From Rhodoferax sp. UBA4409 (GTDB lineage: Bacteria > Pseudomonadota > Gammaproteobacteria > Burkholderiales > Burkholderiaceae_C): a DNA stretch of 6,227 bases. The notes beneath the pieces are model-generated. The model worked only from the letters and a program-made list of their open reading frames with translations. It searched no databases and was not told the DNA's origin. How positions within the stretch are numbered: the first letter of the stretch is position 1; each line of letters begins with the position of its first letter. Of this stretch, positions 1-5,679 are shown one piece after another. The stretch covers positions 1 through 6,227 of the forward strand of contig DGQR01000252.1 in the NCBI GenBank assembly GCA_002390825.1, given 5' to 3'. Made by a program: the position numbers and the translations under genes.

Positions 1-647
1 TGGTCGGCCAGCAGCAGGCCCTTGTAGACCACGGTGCGGCTCGACATGCTGGGCACGTAATACTCTTTGGAGTGGGTCAAGCCCAGTGCCTGAATGTTGG
101 CGCTGGCGGTCTTGCGGATCACGTACAGCTTGCGCTCCAACGCGTCTTGCACGATCACATCGTTGCCACGGCCGATGAAGACCTGGCGCAGGATAGGTTC
201 TTTGGCGCGCACGGTGGGCGACATGGGCATATCGCGGTTCACCGGCACATCGCGCCAACCCAACAACACCTGGCCTTCGGCCTTGATGGCGCGTTCCATT
301 TCCTGCTCGCAAGCGAGGCGTGAGGCGTGCTCTTTGGGCAGGAAGATCATGCCGACGCCATATTCGCCTTGGGGCGGCAGAGTCACGCCTTGTTTGGCCA
401 TTTCTTCGCGGTACAGCGCATCAGGTAACTGAATCAAGATACCGGCGCCATCGCCCATCAGTGCGTCTGCGCCTACTGCGCCGCGATGGTCCAAGTTTTC
501 GAGGATCTTGAGTGCATTCTTGACGATGTCATGGCTCTTCTCGCCCCGGATGTGCGCGACAAAACCGACGCCGCAGGCATCGTGCTCATTCGCGTTGGAA
601 TACAAACCGTGGTCTTTGAGATATTGGATTTCGGCTGCCGTGGTCAT
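1..647 (-). CDS. gltB: Glutamate synthase large subunit, N-terminal part (cut by left window edge)
   Basis: This is the first 215 codons of the NADPH-dependent glutamate synthase alpha subunit, which makes two glutamates from glutamine and 2-oxoglutarate in the cytoplasm together with the GltD small subunit. The part present is the class II glutamine amidotransferase domain. Cys25 in the ACGVGF motif is the expected catalytic cysteine, exposed after removal of a 24-residue propeptide, as known for the family. Further conserved blocks are NLDHRGA (51-57), GDGAG (65-69) and SSRTVVYKGL (202-211). The start at 647 is supported by an AGGAG ribosome binding site at 654-658, 6 nt away, and by the usual propeptide length. 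The remaining roughly 1,300 residues (FMN and FeS domains) and any gltD lie beyond the left edge. It appears to have its own promoter at 679-707 rather than depending on the transposase upstream. Confidence 0.96.
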   Translation of the reverse strand, partial: MTTAAEIQYLKDHGLYSNANEHDACGVGFVAHIRGEKSHDIVKNALKILENLDHRGAVGADALMGDGAGILIQLPDALYREEMAKQGVTLPPQGEYGVGMIFLPKEHASRLACEQEMERAIKAEGQVLLGWRDVPVNRDMPMSPTVRAKEPILRQVFIGRGNDVIVQDALERKLYVIRKTASANIQALGLTHSKEYYVPSMSSRTVVYKGLLLAD

Positions 648-653
648 GGCGCA

Positions 654-658
654 CTCCT
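654..658 (-). promoter_or_regulatory. Ribosome binding site of gltB
   Basis: On the minus strand this reads AGGAG, six nucleotides before the ATG at 647. It is the strongest Shine-Dalgarno in the window and fixes the GltB start so that the catalytic Cys becomes residue 25. Confidence 0.8.
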
Positions 659-678
659 GAAAATTGCAATGGGATTGG

Positions 679-707
679 AGAATACTGCAACGCAACAAAA
701 GTGCCAA
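679..707 (-). promoter_or_regulatory. Candidate sigma-70 promoter of gltB
   Basis: On the minus strand a -35 box TTGGCA (702-707, 5 of 6 to consensus) and a -10 box TATTCT (679-684, 4 of 6) are separated by 17 bp. Initiation would fall near 672, giving a leader of about 25 nt that includes the AGGAG ribosome binding site. The position, spacing and absence of any better candidate in the gap support it. It lies 12 bp downstream (in transcription) of the GGGTC/GACCC repeat, so any protein or structure at that repeat could influence it. Confidence 0.5.
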
Positions 708-719
708 GATTTTTAAATA

Positions 720-772
720 GGGTCTGACCCCATTTGAATTAAGCCAAAATGACGTCTTAATTTATTGGGGCC
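720..772. repeat. REP-like inverted-repeat region next to the transposase
   Basis: Two overlapping inverted repeats are visible. The first is GGGTC-T-GACCC at 720-730, a perfect 5-bp repeat around one base. The second is an imperfect palindrome: the left arm at 726-742 (GACCCCATTTGAATTAA) pairs with the right arm at 757-772 (TTAATTTATTGGGGCC) across a 14-nt loop that itself contains GACGTC. The two folds share the GACCC segment and so exclude each other. The sequence (T)GGGGTCAGACCC is one I associate from memory with Y1 transposase genes in betaproteobacteria. Its place about 55 bp past the transposase stop fits a RAYT-associated repeat or element end. No matching copy is seen on the other side of the transposase gene. 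Confidence 0.55.
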
Positions 773-773
773 A

Positions 774-791
774 CATCAATTTGATAGCAAT
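774..791 (+). repeat. Possible partial copy of a small intergenic repeat
   Basis: The segment ends in TTTGATAGCAAT, which resembles TTTTTATAGCAAT in the aroB–dgt gap (5668-5680), with 11 of 13 bases alike in the last 13. Both are AT-rich, intergenic and close to a gene end. Short ATAGC-centred repeats of this kind are, as I recall, frequent in Comamonadaceae genomes, but a match this short could be chance. Confidence 0.25.
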
Positions 792-827
792 AAGTGCTTT
801 ATTTACCTGAGCGAAGACACTATTTGA

Positions 828-1520
828 CTAAGTTTTGACGTGGAGAGCTGGTCGACCGGGGGCTTTTTTAGTGAGTCGACGGGCGCTGTTTTTTTGCAAA
901 TCTGCGACAAATGCAGCATCGCCCAAGGCCCATCCACCGATCACAGCATCGGTGATTTCACCCAATTGCACTGAATTGAGGCCCTCTTGCACCGCGGCTT
1001 GGTATTGCGCCTCCCGGGCAAACGGGGTGTTGCCCAAACCCCAATACGCCGGATGTGTCGCAATACGCTTGTCCACCCGGGCGCCGCTGTAGTGGGCATG
1101 AGTCGACCACGCATAGTCCGCCGGCCCGGCCCCCTCACCGTGTCGCAGGGCATGGGTATCGAAGTAGGTCAAAACAGGGAGCAGATAGCGCGGCTCCAGC
1201 ACTGCCGATTTAAACCGCCCTTCCCACAAAGTACCGCGGCGTTCATATTTACTGTTGAAGTACCTGACATAGCTGCGGCCCAAGGCCTGCATCAAGCCTG
1301 GCAAGCCCTCTGCACTCGCGGGCGTCACAAGCAAATGGAAATGATCTGCCAAGACCACATAGCCATGCACTGCGACGTGATTCGCCTCGGCAGCGCTGTA
1401 TAGCGCATTCAGGAACGCGTCAAAATCCTCCGTATCCCGGCAGACAGCTTGGCCATGGGCCCCGCGCTGCAACACGTGGTGCAAGTGCCCTGCGATCGAT
1501 AGTCTTGGAAGTCGTGCCAT
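828..1520 (-). CDS. REP-associated tyrosine transposase (RAYT, Y1/HUH family)
   Basis: A 230-residue intact protein of the TnpA_REP/Y1 transposase superfamily (PF01797-like), single-strand DNA endonucleases related to IS200/IS605 TnpA. It begins MARLPRL, followed by the HHVLQRG strand (14-20) and the metal-binding HUH motif His60-Phe-His62 in DHFHLL. Next are the GRSYVRYFNSKY helix (81-92), the GTLWEGRF block (96-103) and a C-terminal GLGNTPFAREA block with a KAPGRP tail. By comparison with E. coli RAYT the catalytic tyrosine should be Tyr112 or Tyr119. The motif usually reading Y-I-x-x-N-P-V-R-A is here YFDTHALRHG, so Asn-Pro is lost although both tyrosines remain. The start has no Shine-Dalgarno and lies behind a structured leader (1521-1560). 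The gene sits alone between the MBL gene and gltB. Whether it is still active is unclear; many RAYTs are single-copy and domesticated. Confidence 0.9.
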   Translation of the reverse strand: MARLPRLSIAGHLHHVLQRGAHGQAVCRDTEDFDAFLNALYSAAEANHVAVHGYVVLADHFHLLVTPASAEGLPGLMQALGRSYVRYFNSKYERRGTLWEGRFKSAVLEPRYLLPVLTYFDTHALRHGEGAGPADYAWSTHAHYSGARVDKRIATHPAYWGLGNTPFAREAQYQAAVQEGLNSVQLGEITDAVIGGWALGDAAFVADLQKNSARRLTKKAPGRPALHVKT

Positions 1521-1560
1521 GGCGGAGGATCGTAGCGGATACCCGCCCCTCTATCGGGGC
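1521..1560 (-). promoter_or_regulatory. Structured leader / GC-rich hairpins before the transposase
   Basis: The 39-bp gap between the MBL stop and the transposase start can form GCCCC-(6 nt)-GGGGC (1545-1560) and an overlapping GCGG-(4 nt)-CCGC (1535-1546). A GGCGG/CCGCC pairing reaching the start codon is also possible. On the plus strand GTAG (1532-1535) stands at the foot of the second hairpin, a layout that resembles REP elements. There is no T-tract, so it is a poor intrinsic terminator. No Shine-Dalgarno is visible. It may limit transposase translation, as leader structures do in IS200, or represent the second flank of the element; both are inference. Confidence 0.35.
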
Positions 1561-2336
1561 TATAAAGCGCGAACCGGCAATTGGTACTGCGGAGCGCCCA
1601 TCAAATCAATGCCACAGGAAAGGTTCTCCAGCCAGTCCAACAACTGCGGTATCGCCGGCCCCACTAGGGGAGCGCCGTGCTGCGGGGCAATCATCCGGAT
1701 ATCCAACGCGCGCACCATCTGGACCCACAGCTTCAGAATTTTGTTGCTCACCATGTACCGCCGGTGGAATGCCTCCATTCCCGCGGGCATGGGCTGCAAG
1801 CTATTAATAGAACGCTTGGCATCTTGCCCACCCACCATGGACACGCCCAAATCACCAGAAAACAGGATTTTGCTGATCGGGTCGTAGAACTGGAAATTTC
1901 CTTCAGCATGCATGAAGTGGGCAGGTAGTAACAAGAGCTCCGAGTTGCCCAAGCGCAAGATGCCGCCCTCGTCGGGGATCGGCGTGATGCGATCTTCGGT
2001 TTTCCCGACTTTGCAGAAATGGGGTGCAAACCGCGCCCAAAGCTGGGAGATCAGTAGCTTTGCAGAGGTGGAAGTCATCCATCGATCCAGGGACGCGATG
2101 ATGTCTGGGTCGGCATGCGAAGCAATGATGTAGTCCAGATGCTGAGGCGCCACGTATTCACGCATTGTGAGATTCAGCGCGTTGAAGGTCATGTTGCCAC
2201 CGGGGTCAATGATGGCTGCCTGACCGTGATTGACAATGAGAAACTGATTGGCCTGTACCGCCTCTGCCTCGTCGGTCACCAGATCGGAAAACATGATGCA
2301 GCAATGCTGCGGACTTTTGAAGAGTTCAATTGCCAT
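1560..2336 (-). CDS. Stand-alone MBL-fold di-iron protein (ODP / flavodiiron-like)
   Basis: A 258-residue cytoplasmic protein made almost entirely of one metallo-beta-lactamase fold of the flavodiiron/oxygen-binding di-iron (ODP) type. The ligand pattern is visible: His74-x-Asp76-x-Asp78 (SHADPD), His143 (HFMHAEGN), Asp162 (LFSGDLG) and His220 (PQHG). The spacing follows the flavodiiron proteins, where the ligands are H, E, D, H, D, H. Glu is replaced by Asp at the second position, and the residue after the second Asp is Ile79, not the His of hydrolytic MBL enzymes. No flavodoxin or rubredoxin domain is attached, so it cannot be a complete oxygen or NO reductase by itself. A role in sensing or binding O2 or NO is inference. 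The start at 2336 has a modest AGGG seven nt upstream. It follows the terminator of the lipoprotein gene by 14 bp, suggesting its own promoter. Confidence 0.85.
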   Translation of the reverse strand: MAIELFKSPQHCCIMFSDLVTDEAEAVQANQFLIVNHGQAAIIDPGGNMTFNALNLTMREYVAPQHLDYIIASHADPDIIASLDRWMTSTSAKLLISQLWARFAPHFCKVGKTEDRITPIPDEGGILRLGNSELLLLPAHFMHAEGNFQFYDPISKILFSGDLGVSMVGGQDAKRSINSLQPMPAGMEAFHRRYMVSNKILKLWVQMVRALDIRMIAPQHGAPLVGPAIPQLLDWLENLSCGIDLMGAPQYQLPVRAL

Positions 2337-2350
2337 GGGGGTGCCCTATG

Positions 2351-2375
2351 AAAAATGGGCGCTGATGCGCCCATT
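2351..2375 (-). terminator. Intrinsic terminator after the lipoprotein gene
   Basis: On the minus strand a perfect 9-bp stem, AATGGGCGC / GCGCCCATT with loop ATCA (2354-2375), runs into TTTTTC (T residues at 2351-2355, the last two shared with the stem). It lies 47 bp past the lipoprotein stop. It ends only 14 bp before the MBL start codon, so it may also lie inside the MBL leader. Confidence 0.85.
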
Positions 2376-2393
2376 CAAAACCCCATTGTGAAA

Positions 2394-2421
2394 TTTATCG
2401 CCAGCGAAGGCTCTGATTCAA
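2394..2421 (-). promoter_or_regulatory. Candidate promoter for the MBL di-iron gene
   Basis: On the minus strand TTGAAT (2416-2421) and GATAAA (2394-2399), each 4 of 6 to the sigma-70 consensus, stand 16 bp apart immediately after the lipoprotein stop codon. A start near 2387 would give a leader of about 50 nt that contains the whole terminator hairpin. This is the best candidate in an 86-bp gap, but it is weak. Confidence 0.3.
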
Positions 2422-2422
2422 A

Positions 2423-2893
2423 TCAATTCTTGGGCGCCTTGGTAACGCGGACTTTGGAGCCGGTGGTTACCAACACCACAGGATCCCCCGCCACCAACTG
2501 CTCACCGCCTTTGGCCTGAACAATGGCGCGGCGGTCGCCGTTTTTCAGTTGCACCAGGATTTCTATCGCTTCTTCCTTGGTGGAGAAACGCTCAATCGCA
2601 TTACCTGCGGCTGCGCCGGCTACGCCTGCAAGCACGCCAAGTACTTGCGCTTCGCGCTGCACACCACTGCCGCTGAAGCCCCCAATGGCCCCTACGACTC
2701 CGCCTACCGCGGCGCCCACGCCGGACTGGTTACCGTCCACCACGACATTGCGAATGGACAACACGACCCCATCCTGAACTTGCGCCAAGCGCTGGGAATC
2801 GCCACGCTGAATCACATCAGGGCTGCTGCTCGCACAAGCACCCAACAAGGCCACCGTTGCACTGATACCAACCCATTTCAACCACTGCTTCAT
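2423..2893 (-). CDS. Glycine-zipper outer-membrane lipoprotein (SlyB/Pcp-like)
   Basis: A 156-residue lipoprotein. A lysine-containing n-region and hydrophobic stretch lead to the lipobox Leu17-Gly18-Ala19-Cys20; Ala21 at +2 predicts sorting to the outer membrane. Residues 58-98 are a glycine zipper rich in GxxxG and GG steps (GVGAAVGGVVGAIGG, then GVLAGVAGAAAGN), as in the SlyB/Pcp and 17-kDa antigen families. The C-terminal 50 residues form a small beta-rich domain that ends in basic residues. Start choice: an ATG at 2926 would add 11 residues before the signal peptide, while the ATG at 2893 has GGAG six nt upstream and gives a standard signal peptide, so 2893 is preferred. Such proteins stabilise the envelope; the exact role here is unknown. 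The gene lies 47 bp after the methyltransferase, has no clear promoter of its own, and is followed by a strong terminator. Confidence 0.88.
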   Translation of the reverse strand: MKQWLKWVGISATVALLGACASSSPDVIQRGDSQRLAQVQDGVVLSIRNVVVDGNQSGVGAAVGGVVGAIGGFSGSGVQREAQVLGVLAGVAGAAAGNAIERFSTKEEAIEILVQLKNGDRRAIVQAKGGEQLVAGDPVVLVTTGSKVRVTKAPKN

Positions 2894-2940
2894 AACAATC
2901 TCCAATTTGCAAAACATGTCTCTCAAGACCAGCTAACGCC

Positions 2941-3855
2941 TCAGGCCCCGGATCCGTTGTCAGGCTGATTGTCCATGGGCAATGTAAACCGTGTGTCAAG
3001 CAGGGCCAGAAGACCGAATTCTTGCAAAATGGACTTCAAACGCTCTGCCGCCTGCCGCTTCTTTTGGCCGGTGTAGCGCGCCAGAATCAACTCGTTTTTC
3101 ATGCTGTGCTCCCAGCCCACCAGCTCTGTGACGGTCACTTGGTAGCCATGGGCTTCCAAATACAAGCAGCGCAACACATTCGTAAGCTGGCTGCCCATTT
3201 CACGGGTGTGCAACGGGTGGCGCCATAGTTCGGCCAGGGGGGTGCGTGTCAGGCTGAGCGCCTTGCTTTGACTCAAGTGCCGTGCCAACTCTGCTTGGCA
3301 GCATGGCACCAGCACGAACGCTTTCACCCGCTTTTCCAACCCGAACGCAATCGCATCGTCCGTGGCGGTGTCGCAGGCGTGCAGGGCTGTGACCACGTCA
3401 AAGGTTTTGGGTAACTCTTCGAGCTGTGTCGCCGCCTCTACGCTGACGTTCAAAAAGCTCATACGGTCAAAGCCCAGCTTGTCAGCCAAAACCCGTGATT
3501 TATCGACCAGTTCGGCCCGGGTTTCGATCCCATACAGGTGGCTCTGCGGGAGGTGCTTGAAGTACAGGTCGTAAAGAATGAAGCCCAGATACGACTTACC
3601 GGCGCCGTGATCCGCGAGGGTGAAGCTTCCGCCGGATGCTTGCGGCAGCTCGTTCATCAATTTTTCGATGAACTGATAAAGATGATAGACCTGCTTGAGC
3701 TTGCGACGGGAATCTTGGTTGAGCTTGCCGTCACGGGTCAGGATGTGAAGCTCTTTGAGTAGCTCTACCGATTGCCCGGGGCGGATCTCCGGGATCTGCC
3801 CTTCAGGCAACGCTGGCGAACCACTTTGACCGGGGGATATCTTGTTTTTTTTCAT
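2941..3855 (-). CDS. SAM-dependent methyltransferase (Methyltransf_32-like), substrate unknown
   Basis: A 304-residue class I methyltransferase. The SAM-binding motif I is LADHGAGKSYLGF (80-92), followed by the acidic ribose-binding position Glu111 in YGIETR. Further family marks are ALHACDTATDDAI (157-169), VPCC (183-186) and the C-terminal block GWEHSMKNELILA (247-259). This combination resembles the Methyltransf_32 family (PF13679), which includes eukaryotic METTL25/RRNAD1-like proteins; substrates of the bacterial members are not known to me. The N-terminal 30 residues are low-complexity and probably disordered. Its ATG overlaps the DUF1415 stop (ATGA, 4 bp), which points to translational coupling. 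Eight A residues directly follow the ATG (Lys-Lys-Asn). The product would be cytoplasmic and may modify RNA or protein, but the sequence does not decide this. Confidence 0.85.
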   Translation of the reverse strand: MKKNKISPGQSGSPALPEGQIPEIRPGQSVELLKELHILTRDGKLNQDSRRKLKQVYHLYQFIEKLMNELPQASGGSFTLADHGAGKSYLGFILYDLYFKHLPQSHLYGIETRAELVDKSRVLADKLGFDRMSFLNVSVEAATQLEELPKTFDVVTALHACDTATDDAIAFGLEKRVKAFVLVPCCQAELARHLSQSKALSLTRTPLAELWRHPLHTREMGSQLTNVLRCLYLEAHGYQVTVTELVGWEHSMKNELILARYTGQKKRQAAERLKSILQEFGLLALLDTRFTLPMDNQPDNGSGA

Positions 3856-4457
3856 TTAGTTTCTTCGGGATGGGGGCCCGCAGCAGGGTAAGCCGCCACA
3901 TCAAGCGCTGCCCACCCCTCTGCGCCAAGGGCCTCGAGGGCGGCAATATTGCGGGCATAGATCTGCTCAGCGTCGGGAAAGGCCTCGACGGCTTTGTCAA
4001 TGCTGGCCTCGCGCAGCAGGTGCAATATCGGATAAGGCGCGCGATTGGTGAAGTTGCCGATGTCGTCCGGCCCTGCATCGGCAAACTGAAAATCCGGGTG
4101 AAAACTGGCGATCTGCAAATCGCCGCTGAGCTTGAGCTTACGGAGCAGTTTATCGGCGGGGTACAAAAAGTCATTGAACGCCAAAAACTCTGTCAGTGCG
4201 TCAGGCAATATCAGGAGCGTGGTGTCTCTGGTCTCGGCCGGACTGGCTTGCAGGGCGAGCAACTCCATCTGCAAGACCTCCAACACATCCGCCGGCGCGG
4301 TTTCCCGGCACACCACATAGTGCACCTGGTTCTTGACGTAAACAGCCTTCGCAAACGGGCACAGATTGAGCCCGATAACCGCGCGCTCCAGCCACTGCTT
4401 GGTGCGAGCGATCACTACATCATCTGTTTGCGGGGCAAGGCGGGGGGATTCAGACAT
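3852..4457 (-). CDS. DUF1415 family protein, function unknown
   Basis: A 201-residue protein of the DUF1415 family (PF07209), recognised by WLERAVIGLNLCPFA (22-36), the LQIASFHPDFQFA block in the middle, and NRAPYPILHLLREASIDKAVEAFPDAE after it. There is no signal peptide or membrane segment, so it should be cytoplasmic. The conserved Cys33 in NLCPFA, the His in FHPDFQ and the Arg-Ala-Pro-Tyr-Pro segment look like candidate active-site or binding residues, but no activity is known to me. The full length is typical. It is packed tightly between neighbours: its first 8 bp overlap the end of dgt and its stop overlaps the methyltransferase start. All three are therefore almost certainly cotranscribed, and a link to nucleotide or RNA metabolism is possible but only inferred from position. 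Confidence 0.88.
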   Translation of the reverse strand: MSESPRLAPQTDDVVIARTKQWLERAVIGLNLCPFAKAVYVKNQVHYVVCRETAPADVLEVLQMELLALQASPAETRDTTLLILPDALTEFLAFNDFLYPADKLLRKLKLSGDLQIASFHPDFQFADAGPDDIGNFTNRAPYPILHLLREASIDKAVEAFPDAEQIYARNIAALEALGAEGWAALDVAAYPAAGPHPEETK

Positions 4458-5622
4458 GAAACAAGGTCTTTCCGGTCAAGCGGGCGTGCTCACGCAAGGC
4501 GAAACGGTCGGTCATACCTGCAATATGGTCACTCACCCGCCGCTGAAGCGTGATGTCGCCCGCAGGCTCGCTGTCTTGGCGCATTTCAGCCGGCGTCTCC
4601 AGATAGGCATCAAAAAGATCCCTCACCACCTGCTTGGCCCTGTTCATCGTGTCCATCACCTGGTCGTGGCGGTAGAGGTGGTCAAAGAGAAACTTCTTCA
4701 ACTCACGCGTTTCCGCACGCATGCCGGGGCTGAACAACACCAAAGGCTTTGTAGCACGCACGTCCACCACACTTGCCGGTCGGCTCTCTGCCAATTGAGC
4801 TTGGGTCGTTTTCAGTACGTCGTACACCATGTCGCTCAACATCAAGCGGATGGACTCGTACAGCCAACGCCGCTGCTGTGGAGGCTGCGCCAGTTGCGCA
4901 TGTTGTGTGAGCGCTTGCCGGGCATAGCGCGAAAACAAGGGCACCTCCAGCATTTGCGCCATTAGCAGCAAACCGGACCGGACACCATCGTCAATATCGT
5001 GACAGTTGTAGGCGATTTCATCGGCCAGATTGCAGAGCTGAGCCTCAAGGCTCGGTTGCCCGCCATCGAGGAATCTGCGGGCGACACCGGCAGCTGCAGC
5101 AGGAAAGCCGATCTCGGCCTGCTCCAGCGCGTGGGCATTGGTACGGGAGCAGTGCTTCAAGATGCCTTCGCGAGACTCAAAGCATAAATTGAGGCCATCA
5201 AACCGGGGATACCGCGCCTCCAGGTGGTCCACGACCCGCAGACTTTGCAGGTTATGTTCAAAACCACCGTATTCGGCCATGCACTCATGAAGGGCATCTT
5301 GCCCCGCATGACCGAAAGGGGTGTGCCCTAGATCATGGGCCAAGGCGATGGTTTCGACCACGTCTTCGTTCAGGCCGAGGGTCCGGGCCATCGATCGCCC
5401 CAGCTGCGCAACCTCCAGCGAATGCGTGAGGCGGGTGCGAAAGAGGTCGCCTTCGTGGTTGATGAAGACCTGTGTCTTGTAAACCAAGCGCCTGAAAGCG
5501 GTGGAATGAACAATCCGATCCCGATCCCTTTGAAACGGGGTCCGGGTCGGCGCTGCCTCTTCAGGAAAGCGTCGCCCCCTGCTGGTCTCAGGCAAACAGG
5601 CGTAGGGCTGAAGCTGATCCAT
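4450..5622 (-). CDS. dgt: Deoxyguanosinetriphosphate triphosphohydrolase-like HD protein
   Basis: A 390-residue dNTP triphosphohydrolase of the HD superfamily, hydrolysing dNTPs to the deoxynucleoside plus triphosphate and so shaping the dNTP pool. The N-terminal block SRGRRFPE..PTRTPFQRDRDRIVHSTAFRRL (14-46) is typical. The metal site is complete: His67 in RLTHSLEV, His96-Asp97 in AHDLGHTPFGHAG, and Asp201 in NLADEIAYNCHDIDD. EHNLQSLR (122-129) is the conserved signature of the family. The length matches the shorter class of dGTPase-like proteins rather than the roughly 500-residue E. coli Dgt, so strict dGTP specificity should not be assumed. The start at 5622 has only weak purine content upstream. 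A TATAAA at 5645-5650 could serve as a -10 box but lacks a good -35. Position directly after aroB is common in betaproteobacteria. Confidence 0.93.
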   Translation of the reverse strand: MDQLQPYACLPETSRGRRFPEEAAPTRTPFQRDRDRIVHSTAFRRLVYKTQVFINHEGDLFRTRLTHSLEVAQLGRSMARTLGLNEDVVETIALAHDLGHTPFGHAGQDALHECMAEYGGFEHNLQSLRVVDHLEARYPRFDGLNLCFESREGILKHCSRTNAHALEQAEIGFPAAAAGVARRFLDGGQPSLEAQLCNLADEIAYNCHDIDDGVRSGLLLMAQMLEVPLFSRYARQALTQHAQLAQPPQQRRWLYESIRLMLSDMVYDVLKTTQAQLAESRPASVVDVRATKPLVLFSPGMRAETRELKKFLFDHLYRHDQVMDTMNRAKQVVRDLFDAYLETPAEMRQDSEPAGDITLQRRVSDHIAGMTDRFALREHARLTGKTLFHV

Positions 5623-5642
5623 AAAATTACGCCGTCACCCTT

Positions 5643-5679
5643 GCTTTATATGCGCAAGTAGCTACTATTTTTATAGCAA
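5643..5679. repeat. Palindromic AT-rich intergenic repeat between aroB and dgt
   Basis: The gap holds AGTAGCTACT (5658-5667), a perfect 10-bp palindrome, overlapping CTAT-TTTT-ATAG (5665-5676), a second short inverted repeat. On the minus strand the order is ATTGCTAT, A-rich, ATAGTAGCTACTTGCGCATAT. This resembles short dispersed repeats with a TAGCTRCTTGCGC core that I recall from Comamonadaceae intergenic regions; a database comparison was not possible. A partial look-alike occurs at 774-791. Confidence 0.4.

Noticed and set aside
72..716. Several plus-strand frames of 63-112 codons
   Set aside because: They overlap the gltB coding strand, which is unambiguous on the minus strand and open to the window edge.
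726..772. Intrinsic terminator for the transposase
   Set aside because: The imperfect palindrome has a long loop and AT-rich arms and is not followed by a T-tract in the transcription direction, so it fits a repeat better than a terminator.
987..1403. 138-codon open frame on the plus strand
   Set aside because: Antisense to the transposase; no recognisable domain, and the opposite strand carries HUH and WEGRF motifs.
1798..1820. CAAGCTATTAATAG motif similar to the intergenic ATAGC repeats
   Set aside because: It is within the MBL coding region and encodes conserved-looking residues; the similarity is short and AT-driven.
2765..2772. Second GACCCCAT copy matching the repeat at 726-733
   Set aside because: Eight bases inside the lipoprotein coding sequence without the inverted partner; most likely chance.
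3870..4553. 227-codon open frame on the plus strand
   Set aside because: It lies opposite DUF1415 and the end of dgt, whose protein sequences are clearly recognisable. Its translation has no familiar motif and reads as an antisense shadow of GC-rich coding DNA.
4366..4965. 199-codon open frame on the plus strand, rich in His and Leu
   Set aside because: Antisense to dgt and the DUF1415 start; the composition is what results from the complementary strand of a real gene.
5623..5679. Independent promoter for dgt
   Set aside because: A TATAAA at 5645-5650 exists, but the hexamer 17 bp upstream is TAAAAA and no extended -10 is present, so I did not list it as a promoter.
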